Below are positions 36,757 to 44,712 of a stretch of 64,000 nt of DNA, one piece after another. The stretch's first letter is position 1; each line of letters opens with the position of its first letter. The translations under genes were made by a program, and so were the position numbers. Origin of the DNA: Cesiribacter sp. SM1 (GTDB taxonomy: Bacteria; Bacteroidota; Bacteroidia; Cytophagales; Cyclobacteriaceae); assembly GCF_020178975.1 (NCBI RefSeq), contig NZ_JAHXBU010000044.1, positions 137,051 through 201,050 of the forward strand, read 5' to 3'. The notes beneath the pieces are model-generated. The model searched no databases, was not told where the DNA came from, and saw nothing but the letters and a program-made list of their open reading frames with translations.

Positions 36757-37620
36757 TCACTTCCTGTATGCTTCATCAATTTGCTTACGTAGGTACTGCT
36801 GTGCTTCAGCCCCCTGTGCAGTTATATTATTCCATCGGCACTCTATCACAATCGGTCCCTGGTAGCCTATGCTTTTCAGAGCACTAAAATATGGCCTGAA
36901 ATCTTCCCCATGTACGCCCGGGGCTGTTCTGCCTTCCTCTTCGGCTACCTCACAATAAACAAGGTAGCCTTTTGCCTGCCCGATGATGGAAGGGCTCTCA
37001 TCTTCTTTCAGCATATGATAAATATCCAGGCACAGGCGAAAGTTTTCATGCTCCACGGCCTTTACTACTTCAAGCGCCTCAGCAACAGTATTGATAAAGT
37101 TAGCTTCCGTGCTGTTTAGGTTTTCAAGGGCCAGAGTAATGTCATATTCTTTTGCCAGGGCCGCAACTTTTTTAGCCATCGCTACAAACTGAGCTTTGGC
37201 GGTGCTGCGGTCAAATCCAGCAGGAACCTGCCTGGAGCCGCCGCTTCCCCAGATGATAAATCTAGATCCGGCAGCATGGGCCCGCTGAAAAACAGTGCTC
37301 ACATAGGAGAGTACAGCTTTCTCATCTGCCTGTGGCCCTACAACCTTTAGCTTGCCCGGTATAAACAGGTTGCTGCCCAGCAGTGGGGTGCGTAATCTTT
37401 TCAGCACTTCAAGATGTTGCCGGTATTCCTGTTCAGGAACAGCGGCCGGGGAGAATATTTTTTGAGTAGATTCAACCAGGTACCGGTATCCCTGTGCATT
37501 CAGCAGGCTGTCATTTTCATAGTCCTGCACAATACCAATATCAGGTATCTTTGTTTTTTCCTGGGCTGTGGAAGCGGTAGCTGCCATGCTCATCAGCAAG
37601 AGCAATAAAATATTTTTCAT
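36757..37620 (-). CDS. Secreted sugar phosphate isomerase/epimerase (xylose isomerase-like TIM barrel)
   Basis: About 287 residues from ATG 37620, at the start of the signal peptide (MKNILLLLLMSMAATASTAQ); starts at 37635 or 37668 would precede it. Family signatures: 'YDITLALENLNSTEANFINTVAEALEVVKAVEHENFRLCLDIYHM' with a metal-binding E in 'LALENLN' and H in 'DIYHML', then 'EVAEEEGRTAPGVHGEDFRPYFSALKSIGYQGPIVIEC'. These are TIM-barrel isomerases acting on sugars. It pairs with a DUF6807 gene on the same strand, so both may act in one sugar-degradation pathway. Confidence 0.88.
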   Translation of the reverse strand: MKNILLLLLMSMAATASTAQEKTKIPDIGIVQDYENDSLLNAQGYRYLVESTQKIFSPAAVPEQEYRQHLEVLKRLRTPLLGSNLFIPGKLKVVGPQADEKAVLSYVSTVFQRAHAAGSRFIIWGSGGSRQVPAGFDRSTAKAQFVAMAKKVAALAKEYDITLALENLNSTEANFINTVAEALEVVKAVEHENFRLCLDIYHMLKEDESPSIIGQAKGYLVYCEVAEEEGRTAPGVHGEDFRPYFSALKSIGYQGPIVIECRWNNITAQGAEAQQYLRKQIDEAYRK

Positions 37621-37731
37621 GATATGATGTTTCATGCCTGGATGCACAGATGGTAACACAGCTGGCAAAGTTGTTCCACCGCTTTAGGATAGGGGACCTC
37701 CGAAATTTTCTGAAAGGCCATTTTTGCTGGA

Positions 37732-38670
37732 TCAGGGTTCTCTGGCAAAAGCTGCATATATTCTTTCTATTTCCTCCCGGCTTATGCCTCCACTATAAAC
37801 GATAAGCTTATTTTTAAAGCTAAGCGGTTTTTCCAGCAGCATGGGCACTCTTCCGGGAAAAGCCACATTCTGCATGCTGTCTTTTTTCCGTAATATCCAT
37901 CCCTGGAAGTTTTCCAGATCCCGGGGCTCGCATACTATCACAACACCGGCAGGCTCTTTTGCCTCCGGATTGAAACTGCCTTTAACATCCACCCAGCCAC
38001 CAGCCTGTACAGCTGTGTTCGCAGGCGTCAGGGCTCCGGTTTTAGAAGTGAAACGAAGGTCATCCGGGGTTTTCAGGCGCACGGAAAATCCTCCATAACC
38101 TTTTTCATCTTCTGAGCCGCCAATGCTAAGCTGCTCCTGTAGTGGTACCATCACCACTTCAAAATCAAGCTCATAGTAGGCTGCCGCTGGTTTCCTGTAG
38201 GTTATTTTTACCTGCTCCTGTAAGAGGGTGTCCGGTTCAGGATCTTCATCTATGCTTGTGGTGCTTACCCAGTAGACGGTAGCCTCCAGCAGGGCAGTCT
38301 CTTTTTCTACCACTGTCAGGGGCTTTTCCACCTCCCAGCTGATGCCCTCGCAGAACCAGGGGTCGCCCACTCTTTTCTCCCCGACATACAGCTGGTGCCA
38401 CGTCCAGAAGACTCCCCTGTGGTGGGGGTGATCAGCAGGAAAATCTTCTGTAAGGCTGTCGCCGGCCAGGCTATACAAAGGATGTACATAATTGGCCCGG
38501 GGGTATTGCCCCTGGAGGCTTTTGGTCATTTTCTGATAAGAAAAAACCGGGCGGTCCTGATCAAACAAAGTAAGGGCACCATCAGCCTCCACGAATTTCA
38601 AATGCTGCGCCAGTCCCGCTGCTGGCAGCAAAAGCACAGAAAGTAAAAAGAGTGATAATGCTTTATTCAT
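37732..38670 (-). CDS. DUF6807 (PmoA-like) family protein
   Basis: 312 residues with a signal peptide (MNKALSLFLLSVLLLPAAGL). The family signature is seen: 'PVFSYQKMTKSLQGQYPRANYVHPLYSLAG', 'PADHPHHRGVFWTWHQLYVG', 'WFCEGISWEVEK' and 'IRGxx-type beta strands with 'GGYGGFSVRL'. The name PmoA in databases reflects a shared label and does not mean methane oxidation here. Such proteins are often encoded beside sugar isomerase and dehydrogenase genes in Bacteroidetes, as here with the isomerase 63 bases downstream. It may bind a sugar derivative. Confidence 0.88.
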   Translation of the reverse strand: MNKALSLFLLSVLLLPAAGLAQHLKFVEADGALTLFDQDRPVFSYQKMTKSLQGQYPRANYVHPLYSLAGDSLTEDFPADHPHHRGVFWTWHQLYVGEKRVGDPWFCEGISWEVEKPLTVVEKETALLEATVYWVSTTSIDEDPEPDTLLQEQVKITYRKPAAAYYELDFEVVMVPLQEQLSIGGSEDEKGYGGFSVRLKTPDDLRFTSKTGALTPANTAVQAGGWVDVKGSFNPEAKEPAGVVIVCEPRDLENFQGWILRKKDSMQNVAFPGRVPMLLEKPLSFKNKLIVYSGGISREEIERIYAAFAREP

Positions 38671-38702
38671 CGTGGTATGGTTTGTAGCTATAGCAGCCAG
38701 CG

Positions 38703-39497
38703 TTAATGAAAATCGATGTTTTCTCCGGCAGAGGTATACACACGCAGTAAGCCGGCACCGGATTTAACATAGATGCCCTGCACATAGGTAAAGGGGTAGA
38801 GCTCGTAAAGTTCGTGCTCTATGCCGGTAAACTGTGGCGATTCCAGGTACAGGTGATAGACTCCCTCGTGTGTAACACCATTGATCGTCAGGCTGGGGAG
38901 GTACTCCTGAACAATGCGGTTGGCAAATTTGTGGGCACCGGAGGCAACAATAGTTCTTTCGGGATGCAGGCTGAAGATAAAGGTTCTGACAGGGGTATAA
39001 CTACTGTAGCTCTGGTTTTGCACCTTTATTGTTTCCGGAAAGCTGTTGCTGTATCCAAGAGAAAACTTCAGTACGTCGTCCACATCTTCCACCCTGTTAA
39101 AAGAATTGTTATCTACCGGATCAACATTCTTTGAGTGTACTACCTCCACATTAAGCTCAAAATCCTTGCTGTCGATGTAGGTTTTAAAATACTCTGTTTC
39201 TATCGTATAATACTCGCTGCACTCATACTTCAGCAGTTTGCCCCTGAGCTCTTTATCACCCGTTAGTTTACCCTGGACCAGCTCATCATCAGGTCCGTTG
39301 TACACCTCGTATTGAACAGGGGAGCTAACTCCGTTGTAGGTAAGCTGGTGGCCTGAAACTATGGGGGGAATAAATTCCTGCAGCTCTCCCTTAAGCGGCA
39401 GCTGGCCCATGTCCATATCCTCGCAATCGCCACAGCCCCATAAAGCTAGCAGGGGCATAAGGCAGAGCGCGTATGGTAGCAATGTTTTGGTTATCAT
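38703..39497 (-). CDS. Putative lipoprotein, unknown function
   Basis: About 264 residues from ATG 39497, which begins the lipoprotein signal (MITKTLLPYALCLMPLLAL then W-G-C); a longer form from 39548 precedes the signal. The mature part has a beta-sandwich type pattern, with strands such as 'PVQYEVYNGPDDELVQGKL', 'VRTFIFSLHPERTIVASGAHKF' and 'FTYVQGIYVKSGAGLLRVYTSAGENI'. I do not recognise the family. The gene stops 33 bases from the DUF6807 start on the same strand, so the two may be co-transcribed. Confidence 0.72.
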   Translation of the reverse strand: MITKTLLPYALCLMPLLALWGCGDCEDMDMGQLPLKGELQEFIPPIVSGHQLTYNGVSSPVQYEVYNGPDDELVQGKLTGDKELRGKLLKYECSEYYTIETEYFKTYIDSKDFELNVEVVHSKNVDPVDNNSFNRVEDVDDVLKFSLGYSNSFPETIKVQNQSYSSYTPVRTFIFSLHPERTIVASGAHKFANRIVQEYLPSLTINGVTHEGVYHLYLESPQFTGIEHELYELYPFTYVQGIYVKSGAGLLRVYTSAGENIDFH

Positions 39498-39677
39498 AGA
39501 GGATAAAGGATAAAGAGAGAGGTGCTTTGTTTGCACACACCTGATCAATATAGCATAATCTGTTCTTAGTTTATTACAAGCGAGCTATAAACTTATCCGG
39601 GAAGGAATGCAATTTACTCAATCGCCCCGCGCTTGCAAACAAGCGCCAGCGGAGCACAGAAACAGCAGAAAACCTAT

Positions 39678-40145
39678 CTAAATATTTTTCTTCAGTATAT
39701 CCAGCAGGCGATTTCGATGTGTTATCAGCAGCAATATTTCCTTGTAGCATAAATAGGGGGCAACAATGCAAAATAGCAGAAGGGTACTCATAAAATAAGG
39801 TTCATGAAAAGGAGCACCCTTCGCCAAAATCCCATACCTGACCATTGCTGTTATGAACACCAGAAGGCCAATGCCAGAGGAAAAGGTGAGCATCGGGTAA
39901 AATCTAGCACTGTGCTTGGATAAAAGTCTTATACCCTGAACCAGATGATGGAGCAGGAAAAACTGAAACATCATATACACCACAACTGCACCAATAAGCA
40001 CCTTTCTATCCTGCAGATCCACATCAAAAATAGTGTTGAAAAGTGTATAGGAGATGTACCCATAATAGCCCAGACGAATGATTGCTTCTGCGAATCTGGA
40101 ATAATGAAACTGGCTTGGGAGTAAGGAAGCAGGGGAGGGTAGCAT
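39678..40145 (-). CDS. Small membrane protein with about four transmembrane segments
   Basis: 155 residues. Hydrophobic segments: roughly residues 25-45, 48-67, 85-105 and 117-138, with charged loops between ('VQGIRLLSKHSARF'). No family is recognised. It diverges from a LytTR stump at 40186. The 40 bases between hold no clear promoter. In LytTR systems a membrane protein often serves as the sensor, so it could be the surviving partner of a degraded pair, but this is only a guess. Confidence 0.6.
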   Translation of the reverse strand: MLPSPASLLPSQFHYSRFAEAIIRLGYYGYISYTLFNTIFDVDLQDRKVLIGAVVVYMMFQFFLLHHLVQGIRLLSKHSARFYPMLTFSSGIGLLVFITAMVRYGILAKGAPFHEPYFMSTLLLFCIVAPYLCYKEILLLITHRNRLLDILKKNI

Positions 40146-40185
40146 GCAGGCAGGGCTTTAGATCTTTTATGTAAGATGAGTTTAA

Positions 40186-40437
40186 ATGTTTTTTTTGACA
40201 AAGCTACAGCACTTATGTGATGCATCCCAGGAAAAGATCATGGCGCTGATGAGCTTTGCCAAACTGGAGGAACTGCTCCCGCCTAACAGATTTGCGCGCG
40301 TCCATAAATCCTACCTGGTAGCCCTGAACAAAATCGATCACATCGAACGCCACCGCATCAAAATCGCCAATAAGTTGATTCCTGTTAGTAATACTTATAA
40401 GGAGAGCTTTTCAAGGTTGTTGAAGGGGTTGTTGTAG
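40186..40437 (+). pseudogene. LytTR-domain C-terminal fragment
   Basis: The frame encodes 'LMSFAKLEELLPPNRFARVHKSYLVALNKIDHIERHRIKIANKLIPVSNTYKESFSRLL', a clean match to the second half of a LytTR DNA-binding domain. The N-terminal receiver or sensor part and the first half of LytTR are missing. The first ~17 residues ('MFFLTKLQHLCDASQEK') are unlike the family, so the true gene was cut near 40235. The fragment has lost enough of the fold that it should not bind DNA alone. It lies between a membrane gene and the orphan HsdR-N gene. Confidence 0.75.
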
Positions 40438-40566
40438 AGGGCGGGAAATACGTTTGCAAACGTGCGCCAGTAGGAGCTACAAAGATATTCCATCAATATT
40501 GTGTGATGAGAAAAAGTTTATATATTGTTTAAACAATAAACACAACAATCATTCCTCTCATCATCT

Positions 40567-41649
40567 ATGGAACTACAATCCCAACTTCAGCAGCTTTCAG
40601 AGCGTGTAGCCACACTCAAAGCTCAAATAAAAACCGAAGAAGCAACCAAAACCGCTTTTGTATTACCTTTTATAAATCTACTGGGATATGACATTTTCAA
40701 TCCTACAGAGGTTGTCCCAGAATTTATAGCGGATTTGGGAATAAAGAAGGGAGAGAAAGTGGATTATGCGATTTTTCAGAATGGAGATCCTATTCTGATC
40801 ATCGAGTGCAAGCATTGGAACTGTGCTTTGGATGTACATAATTCTCAACTCTTTCGCTACTTCCATGTAACGAAGACACGTTTTGCACTCTTAACCAATG
40901 GTGTTGAATTTCGCTTTTACACCGATCTGGAACAACCCAATAAAATGGATGAAAAACCTTTCTTGGAGTTCGATATCACCCAGCTTAAGGATTCTACCAT
41001 TGCTGAAATAGCTAAATTCCATAAATCAAACTTCAATATCGATAAGATACTTTCAACTGCCAGTAGCCTCAAGTACATTAAAGAAATAAAAAAATTGATC
41101 GTTGCTGAACTGCAGGAGCCCAGCAATGACTTTACCCGTTATTTCGCCTCACAGGTGTTTGGCGGCAGGTTTACCGAAAAGGTAATGCTTGAGTTTAAAG
41201 ACTTGGTACAAAAAAGCTTTGCCCAGCTGGTAAGTGAGCGTGTAAGTGATCGCCTGACCTCCGCGCTGAACAGTGAATCTGGCAAGGATGTTAAAGTAGT
41301 AGAAAAAGTTGAAGCAGCCGCAGAAGTGCCACTGGAAGAAGTGGTAAATCCAAATATCAAAACCACGGATGAGGAATTAGAAGCCTACCAGATTGTACGT
41401 GCCATTGCCAGAAGAAAGATACCCGTAGCCAGAGTTCATCACCGCGACACCCAATCCTATTTTGGTGTGCTGCTCGATGACAACAATCGCAAACCAATCG
41501 TGCGCCTACACCTGAACGGCGGCAAGAAATACATCAGCCTCTTCGGCAAAGACAAAACCGAGATTAAAGAACCACTTGCTGTACTTGAAGATATCTACAA
41601 CTACGAGCAGCAGATTCTGGATATTTTGGATCACTATGAGAATGGGTGA
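40567..41649 (+). CDS. Orphan HsdR N-terminal-domain (PD-(D/E)xK) protein
   Basis: 360 residues. Residues 10-160 match the restriction-endonuclease R subunit N-terminal domain: 'LPFINLLGYDIFNPTEVVPEFIADLG', D66 in 'KVDYAI', then E80-x-K82 in 'LIIECKHW', which is the nuclease triad. The rest is a helical linker, then 'NPNIKTTDEELEAYQIVRAIARRKIPVARVHHRDTQSYFGVLLDD' and a small C-terminal domain. No HsdM, HsdS or helicase partner is nearby. Such stand-alone proteins are widespread in Bacteroidetes; their role (defence or repair) is unproven. A terminator follows. A broken 3' copy lies one gene downstream. Confidence 0.9.
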   Translation: MELQSQLQQLSERVATLKAQIKTEEATKTAFVLPFINLLGYDIFNPTEVVPEFIADLGIKKGEKVDYAIFQNGDPILIIECKHWNCALDVHNSQLFRYFHVTKTRFALLTNGVEFRFYTDLEQPNKMDEKPFLEFDITQLKDSTIAEIAKFHKSNFNIDKILSTASSLKYIKEIKKLIVAELQEPSNDFTRYFASQVFGGRFTEKVMLEFKDLVQKSFAQLVSERVSDRLTSALNSESGKDVKVVEKVEAAAEVPLEEVVNPNIKTTDEELEAYQIVRAIARRKIPVARVHHRDTQSYFGVLLDDNNRKPIVRLHLNGGKKYISLFGKDKTEIKEPLAVLEDIYNYEQQILDILDHYENG

Positions 41650-41682
41650 TAATTTCTGTGATTGATTGATGGCTTTGTATAT

Positions 41683-41716
41683 GCGCTTAAGATGATTAAT
41701 CTTAAGCGCTTTTTTA
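41683..41716 (+). terminator. Terminator after the orphan HsdR-N gene
   Basis: GCGCTTAAGAT, 5-base loop, ATCTTAAGCGC: 11-base perfect stem, then seven T. It is 34 bases after the stop. Confidence 0.9.
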
Positions 41717-41930
41717 TTGAACTTGTCAGATGATTTTGTGCAAGTCAATATTTGGTTAAAGGCTGGTGCAAGAAGGGCATCAACAAGGCAGAAACTGATG
41801 CTTGCGCCAGGGGGCAGGAAAGGAAAAACAGGTAAAGGAAGGATTATTAACTTTCAGGGTGTAAGCTTAGCAAGTTAGTTGGCTGGAATCCTTTACTAAC
41901 AAGACATATATTTGTGGTATGAGTTATGTA

Positions 41931-42572
41931 ATGAAGAAAATTATATTATTCTTTCCAATGCTGTTGCTTTGCATTGCTGCCAATTCACAGGTTTTTGCTG
42001 ATTATTTTGAGGGATGTTATTATGATACGAAAGGGCAAAAACATAAAGGGCTTATCAGGTATGATTTTGATTATAAAAGGCAAATCAAGTTTAAAGTTCG
42101 TGAATACGAAAAGGTAAAAACTCTAAGCGTTGATAAGATCATTGGATTTGTAATTGAAACAGACTCTTTTTTTGTATTAAAGAAATTCTATCATGAAGAT
42201 ACCAAAGGGAGAGAGCATTATGAAGAAGCACATTTTGTAGAGATGATAGAACCCGGTCCATTAACGCTTGTGATTCATTATACCACGTATGGATATGGAA
42301 ATTCTGTTTTTGTGGGACCTCCGAATATTCCACACCTAACTATTCGCTTTTTTCCGGAGGAAGAGCTGGAATTATGGGAAAATTTTATATTGGTAGACGC
42401 TACCGGAAGAACAACATTAGTTAAGAAAGATCCTAAAAAATTTAAATCATCGATGGTAGCATACTTTAAAGCATATCCGGATATTGTAGATAAGATTGAA
42501 AAAGAGGAGTATAAATGGGAAAATATGCCTGAACTGGTCAGAGAGCTTAACATAAAGCTGCTCAGTAATTGA
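41931..42572 (+). CDS. Secreted protein of unknown function
   Basis: 213 residues from ATG 41931, at the signal peptide (MKKIILFFPMLLLCIAANSQ); ATG 41919 is an alternative. The first strands are 'FEGCYYDTKGQKHKGLIRYDFDYKRQIKFKV' then 'KVKTLSVDKIIGFVIETDSFFVL'. This is the familiar Bacteroidetes pattern of a short secreted protein beginning with a 'GxI..d' strand, as in the protein at 6522. The C-terminal part is helical. The gene is AT-richer than its neighbours, which fits a recently acquired gene in this accessory stretch. Confidence 0.72.
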   Translation: MKKIILFFPMLLLCIAANSQVFADYFEGCYYDTKGQKHKGLIRYDFDYKRQIKFKVREYEKVKTLSVDKIIGFVIETDSFFVLKKFYHEDTKGREHYEEAHFVEMIEPGPLTLVIHYTTYGYGNSVFVGPPNIPHLTIRFFPEEELELWENFILVDATGRTTLVKKDPKKFKSSMVAYFKAYPDIVDKIEKEEYKWENMPELVRELNIKLLSN

Positions 42573-42589
42573 AACTGCAGACCCCTCTA

Positions 42590-42693
42590 ATTTACTATCA
42601 AAACCATAGATAAGGATAAAGAAGCATACCAGATTGTTCGTGCGATTGCAAGAAGAAGAATTCCTGTAGCCAGGGTTTATTACCGCGACACCC
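42590..42693 (+). pseudogene. Broken 3'-fragment of an hsdR-N-like gene
   Basis: Translates, without start codon, to 'IKTIDKDKEAYQIVRAIARRRIPVARVYYRDT', against 'IKTTDEELEAYQIVRAIARRKIPVARVHHRDT' in the intact gene (41346-41448). The DNA is clearly diverged, so this is an old copy or came from a paralog. It ends abruptly at the tip of repeat copy A (CCCCCGCTGG at 42691), whose sequence then runs on in the frame to a stop. There is no N-terminal part. Confidence 0.82.
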
Positions 42694-42975
42694 CCGCTGG
42701 CGCAGCTTGCAGCTGGTGCCTCACATTGCAGATCACTTATGCCTGATAGTTTACCGGAGAACCAGGTGGTGCAAATTCTTTGGGGTTCTGCTCATTTAGA
42801 TGCCAGATTGCTTCGCTACGCTCGCTAATGGGGCAGCAGAAATGAGAAACCTATGGACACATGCAGAGACCTCCTAGGTAATCTGCCGGTCCCGTAGCCT
42901 CGTTATATTATAACGAGGCTACGGGACTCACAATCTACAGAGGCCGGCAGTTGTAGCAGGCTTTGGTTATTAAAA
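42691..42975. repeat. Structured repeat, copy A
   Basis: About 285 bases, highly similar along its whole length to copy D (49062-49342). It begins with CCCCCGCTGGCGC and a hairpin (GGCGC..GCTGGTGCC), then 'CACTTATGCCTG', the core around 42790-42845 (ATTTAGATGCCAGATTGCTT and CGCTACGCTCGC...GGGGCAGCAGAA), and a palindromic end. It contains no protein frame of note. The core also occurs in copies B and C. Nothing like a transposase is nearby. Confidence 0.85.
42889..42927. repeat. Nearly loopless 39-base palindrome inside repeat A
   Basis: GTCCCGTAGCCTCGTTATA, one base, then its exact complement. An outer helix CTGCCGG (42883) / CCGGCAG (42944) encloses it, so the whole 42883-42950 is a cruciform-type structure. 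In copy D the same place has several mismatches. Confidence 0.85.
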
Positions 42976-43003
42976 AAAGCAGGCCCTTAACAAGCCTGCT
43001 TTT
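42975..43003 (-). terminator. Hairpin downstream of the icmF 3'-fragment
   Basis: AAAAGCAGGC, 9-base loop, GCCTGCTTTT; on the minus strand it runs into seven T. It lies downstream of the truncated icmF 3'-fragment, and may be the original terminator of that copy. Confidence 0.65.
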
Positions 43004-43060
43004 CTATGTTCCGGTTCGTGAATCTCCCATCTCAGGTCTCACGTCTCACATCTGATCAAA

Positions 43061-43272
43061 CTACATATTCCGCCTGTACTGCCCGCCCACTTCAAACAGC
43101 GCATTGGTGATCTGCCCCAGGGAGCAGTACTTGCTGGCTTCCATGATGCCTTCGAAAACATTTTTGTTCTGGATGGCGCGGAGCTGCAACTGACGGAGCT
43201 GTGCTTTGGCTTCGTCTTTATTACGCTGCTGCAGGCTTTGCATGGTTTCAATCTGGACCTTTTTCTCCTCCT
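43061..43272 (-). pseudogene. Detached 3' end of an icmF-like gene
   Basis: Encodes the last ~66 residues of IcmF ('[68 protein letters not shown]'-like; compare the end of the gene at 49671), with a stop at 43061. Only a few residues differ. Both the coding part and the about 50 bases after the stop (the TCTCACGTCTCACATCT run) are shared. There is no 5' part, so it cannot make an enzyme. It is one of three pieces of this 3' end in the window. Confidence 0.9.
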
Positions 43273-43328
43273 ATGGGGCTCAGCTTATGTAGTTTGGTTT
43301 ACAATAAGGCTGCCAAAGCGTAAGAGAA

Positions 43329-43619
43329 TCACCACTTTGGCCTTCTACGGGTATGGTGAACCACATATACTGTGATGATGTGATCTGTTTCCCGAATATC
43401 ATAAATGATCAGGTAGGGGAATGGAGGCAGTGGCATGGCACGTAACCCTTTGCGTCTCTCCTGATACAGATATGGATTCTTAGCCAATCGGATCAGAGCT
43501 CTATCTATCCTATGTAGAAAACGCTTACCCAGTCCCGGCTGTTGCTGCTCATACCATTTGACAGCATCTGCCAGTTCCTGTTCTGCAGCAGAAGTAAATG
43601 CGATTTGAAAATCAGCCAC
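43329..43619 (-). CDS. RelE/ParE-family toxin
   Basis: 96 residues. The family pattern is clear: 'FQIAFTSAAEQELADAVKWYEQQQPGLGKRFLHRIDRALIRLAKNPYLYQERRKGLRAMPLPPFPYLIIYDI', ending in 'VHHTRRRPKW', the usual C-terminal end. The upstream gene (start 43842, stop 43621) encodes a partner, and the two are one base apart. Members of this family act on DNA gyrase or mRNA; which cannot be told from the sequence. The operon order antitoxin then toxin is the usual one. Confidence 0.9.
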   Translation of the reverse strand: MADFQIAFTSAAEQELADAVKWYEQQQPGLGKRFLHRIDRALIRLAKNPYLYQERRKGLRAMPLPPFPYLIIYDIRETDHIITVYVVHHTRRRPKW

Positions 43620-43620
43620 T

Positions 43621-43842
43621 TTATTGCAAACGCTGTTTTACCTCCTGCCAGCTGCTCACACTCATAGAGCCGTTGTTGACCTGCTCTCGGCGCTCTTCGG
43701 CTAGCTGAATAGCTTTTTCCAAATCTTCATCTGCTTCGAGCTGATCTGCTTCCATGACAGCCTGAAGAATGGTAAGCATCCGCTCATCTGCCTGGTCAAT
43801 GTATTGATGTAGTGCTTCTTTTATTTTGTCCTGTGAATTCAT
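43621..43842 (-). CDS. Antitoxin of the ParE/RelE pair (addiction-module type)
   Basis: 73 residues, acidic and helical ('IDQADERMLTILQAVMEADQLEADEDLEKAIQLAEERRE'), with a C-terminal tail 'MSVSSWQEVKQRL' that is common in antitoxins partnered with ParE-type toxins in Bacteroidetes. It is placed one base upstream of the toxin start. It lacks a clear DNA-binding motif, so autoregulation is uncertain. Confidence 0.85.
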   Translation of the reverse strand: MNSQDKIKEALHQYIDQADERMLTILQAVMEADQLEADEDLEKAIQLAEERREQVNNGSMSVSSWQEVKQRLQ

Positions 43843-43904
43843 AAGAGAAATATACGAAGTAACTCATTCATTAGCCAAGGGATTCCAAATTCACACTGGA
43901 GATT

Positions 43905-44159
43905 TCAATAGTGGTATCTACATCCAGCAATAATCAGCTGATTCCCCTGTACAGTATACACCAATCTGTGTTCACTGTCGATTCTTCTGGACCAGAACCC
44001 CTGCAGGTCGTTTTTCAAGCCCTCCGGTTTGCCTATGCCTTCAAAGGGGGTTCTTTGACAGCTTTTGATAAGTTCCTTGATGCGTTTGAGCTTGTTCTTA
44101 TCTGCCTTTTGCCAGTAGTGATAGTCCTCCCAGGCCAGAGGGGTCCAGGCTAAGATCAT
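43905..44159 (-). CDS. yoeB: Txe/YoeB-family mRNA-cleaving toxin
   Basis: 84 residues, the same length as E. coli YoeB. The known catalytic residues fall at exactly the same numbers: E46, R65, H83 and Y84 (protein ends R-Y-H-Y). YoeB cuts mRNA in the ribosome A site when free. The frame is intact and overlaps the antitoxin by four bases. A dead second copy lies at 47706-47935. Confidence 0.95.
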   Translation of the reverse strand: MILAWTPLAWEDYHYWQKADKNKLKRIKELIKSCQRTPFEGIGKPEGLKNDLQGFWSRRIDSEHRLVYTVQGNQLIIAGCRYHY

Positions 44160-44407
44160 TCTTCAAGCAAGCCTTTTTGCTGAAAGTCGCCCTTCTTTAC
44201 CGCTTCCACAGACGCTCTTAGTCTTTTACCATTGGCGCTAGACAGGAGGTACTGGGTTTCTTTAAGGGCGCTGTATTCTTCCAGTGAAATCAATACAAGA
44301 TCTTTCTGATCCTTGCGGGTGATGATCAGCTCTTCAGCATCTTCCGCCACCTTATCGAGGCACTGCTTGAGATTCGCCCTTAATTCTGAATAATTTACCA
44401 CTTTCAT
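44156..44407 (-). CDS. yefM: YefM-family antitoxin (Phd/YefM)
   Basis: 83 residues. 'MKVVNYSELRANLKQCLDKVAEDAEELIITRKDQKDLVLISLEEYSALKETQYLL' is the Phd/YefM N-terminal fold that binds DNA as a dimer. The C-terminal tail ('EAVKKGDFQQKGLLEE') would wrap the toxin. A perfect palindrome lies 17 bases upstream of its ATG, so the pair probably represses itself. It overlaps yoeB by four bases (coupled translation). Confidence 0.95.
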   Translation of the reverse strand: MKVVNYSELRANLKQCLDKVAEDAEELIITRKDQKDLVLISLEEYSALKETQYLLSSANGKRLRASVEAVKKGDFQQKGLLEE

Positions 44408-44423
44408 ACTGCTGGTTTTATAC

Positions 44424-44439
44424 GTACGTAATTACGTAC
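44424..44439. promoter_or_regulatory. Candidate YefM operator palindrome
   Basis: GTACGTAATTACGTAC, a perfect 16-base palindrome, 17 bases upstream of yefM. Known YefM proteins bind short palindromes at their own promoters; the sequence differs from that of E. coli, so this is inference from position and symmetry. Confidence 0.55.
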
Positions 44440-44549
44440 TTTTTATTGTGATTGTCAATCCGAGCTGGATCTTTTTGCTGTTGAACACAGAAGTGGCTTT
44501 GATAGCTGGATGTTATAGCTGAATGCAGACGATGATGGTAACCTGTGCC

Positions 44550-44712
44550 TTTTAGTTTACCAGAGAACCAGGGACTGCAGATCAACCTGCTGCCGCGCAT
44601 TTAGATGCCGGATTGCTTCGCTACGCTCGCAAAGGGTGCAGCAGAAATATTAAACTTATGGAGATATTCAGAGATATTCAACGTAATCTGCTGTCGCCTG
44701 CACCAGCCTGTA
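44550..44712. repeat. Structured repeat, copy B (partial)
   Basis: Shares the core (ATTTAGATGCCGGATTGCTT and the CGCTACGCTCGCAAAGGG-type segment, then GCAGCAGAAA) with copies A, C and D, plus 'AGTTTACC..GAGAACCAGG'. It lacks the CCCCCGCTGGCGC tip and the palindromic end. The rest of this intergenic stretch (44408-44931) holds the yefM operator, and a leader with no gene that I can see. Confidence 0.72.

Noticed and set aside
37732-38670. Methane monooxygenase subunit (from the label PmoA)
   Set aside because: The protein is secreted, DUF6807-type, with none of the membrane or copper features of that enzyme.
40567-41649. Complete type I restriction-modification system
   Set aside because: Only an HsdR N-terminal-type protein is present; no HsdM, HsdS or helicase part.
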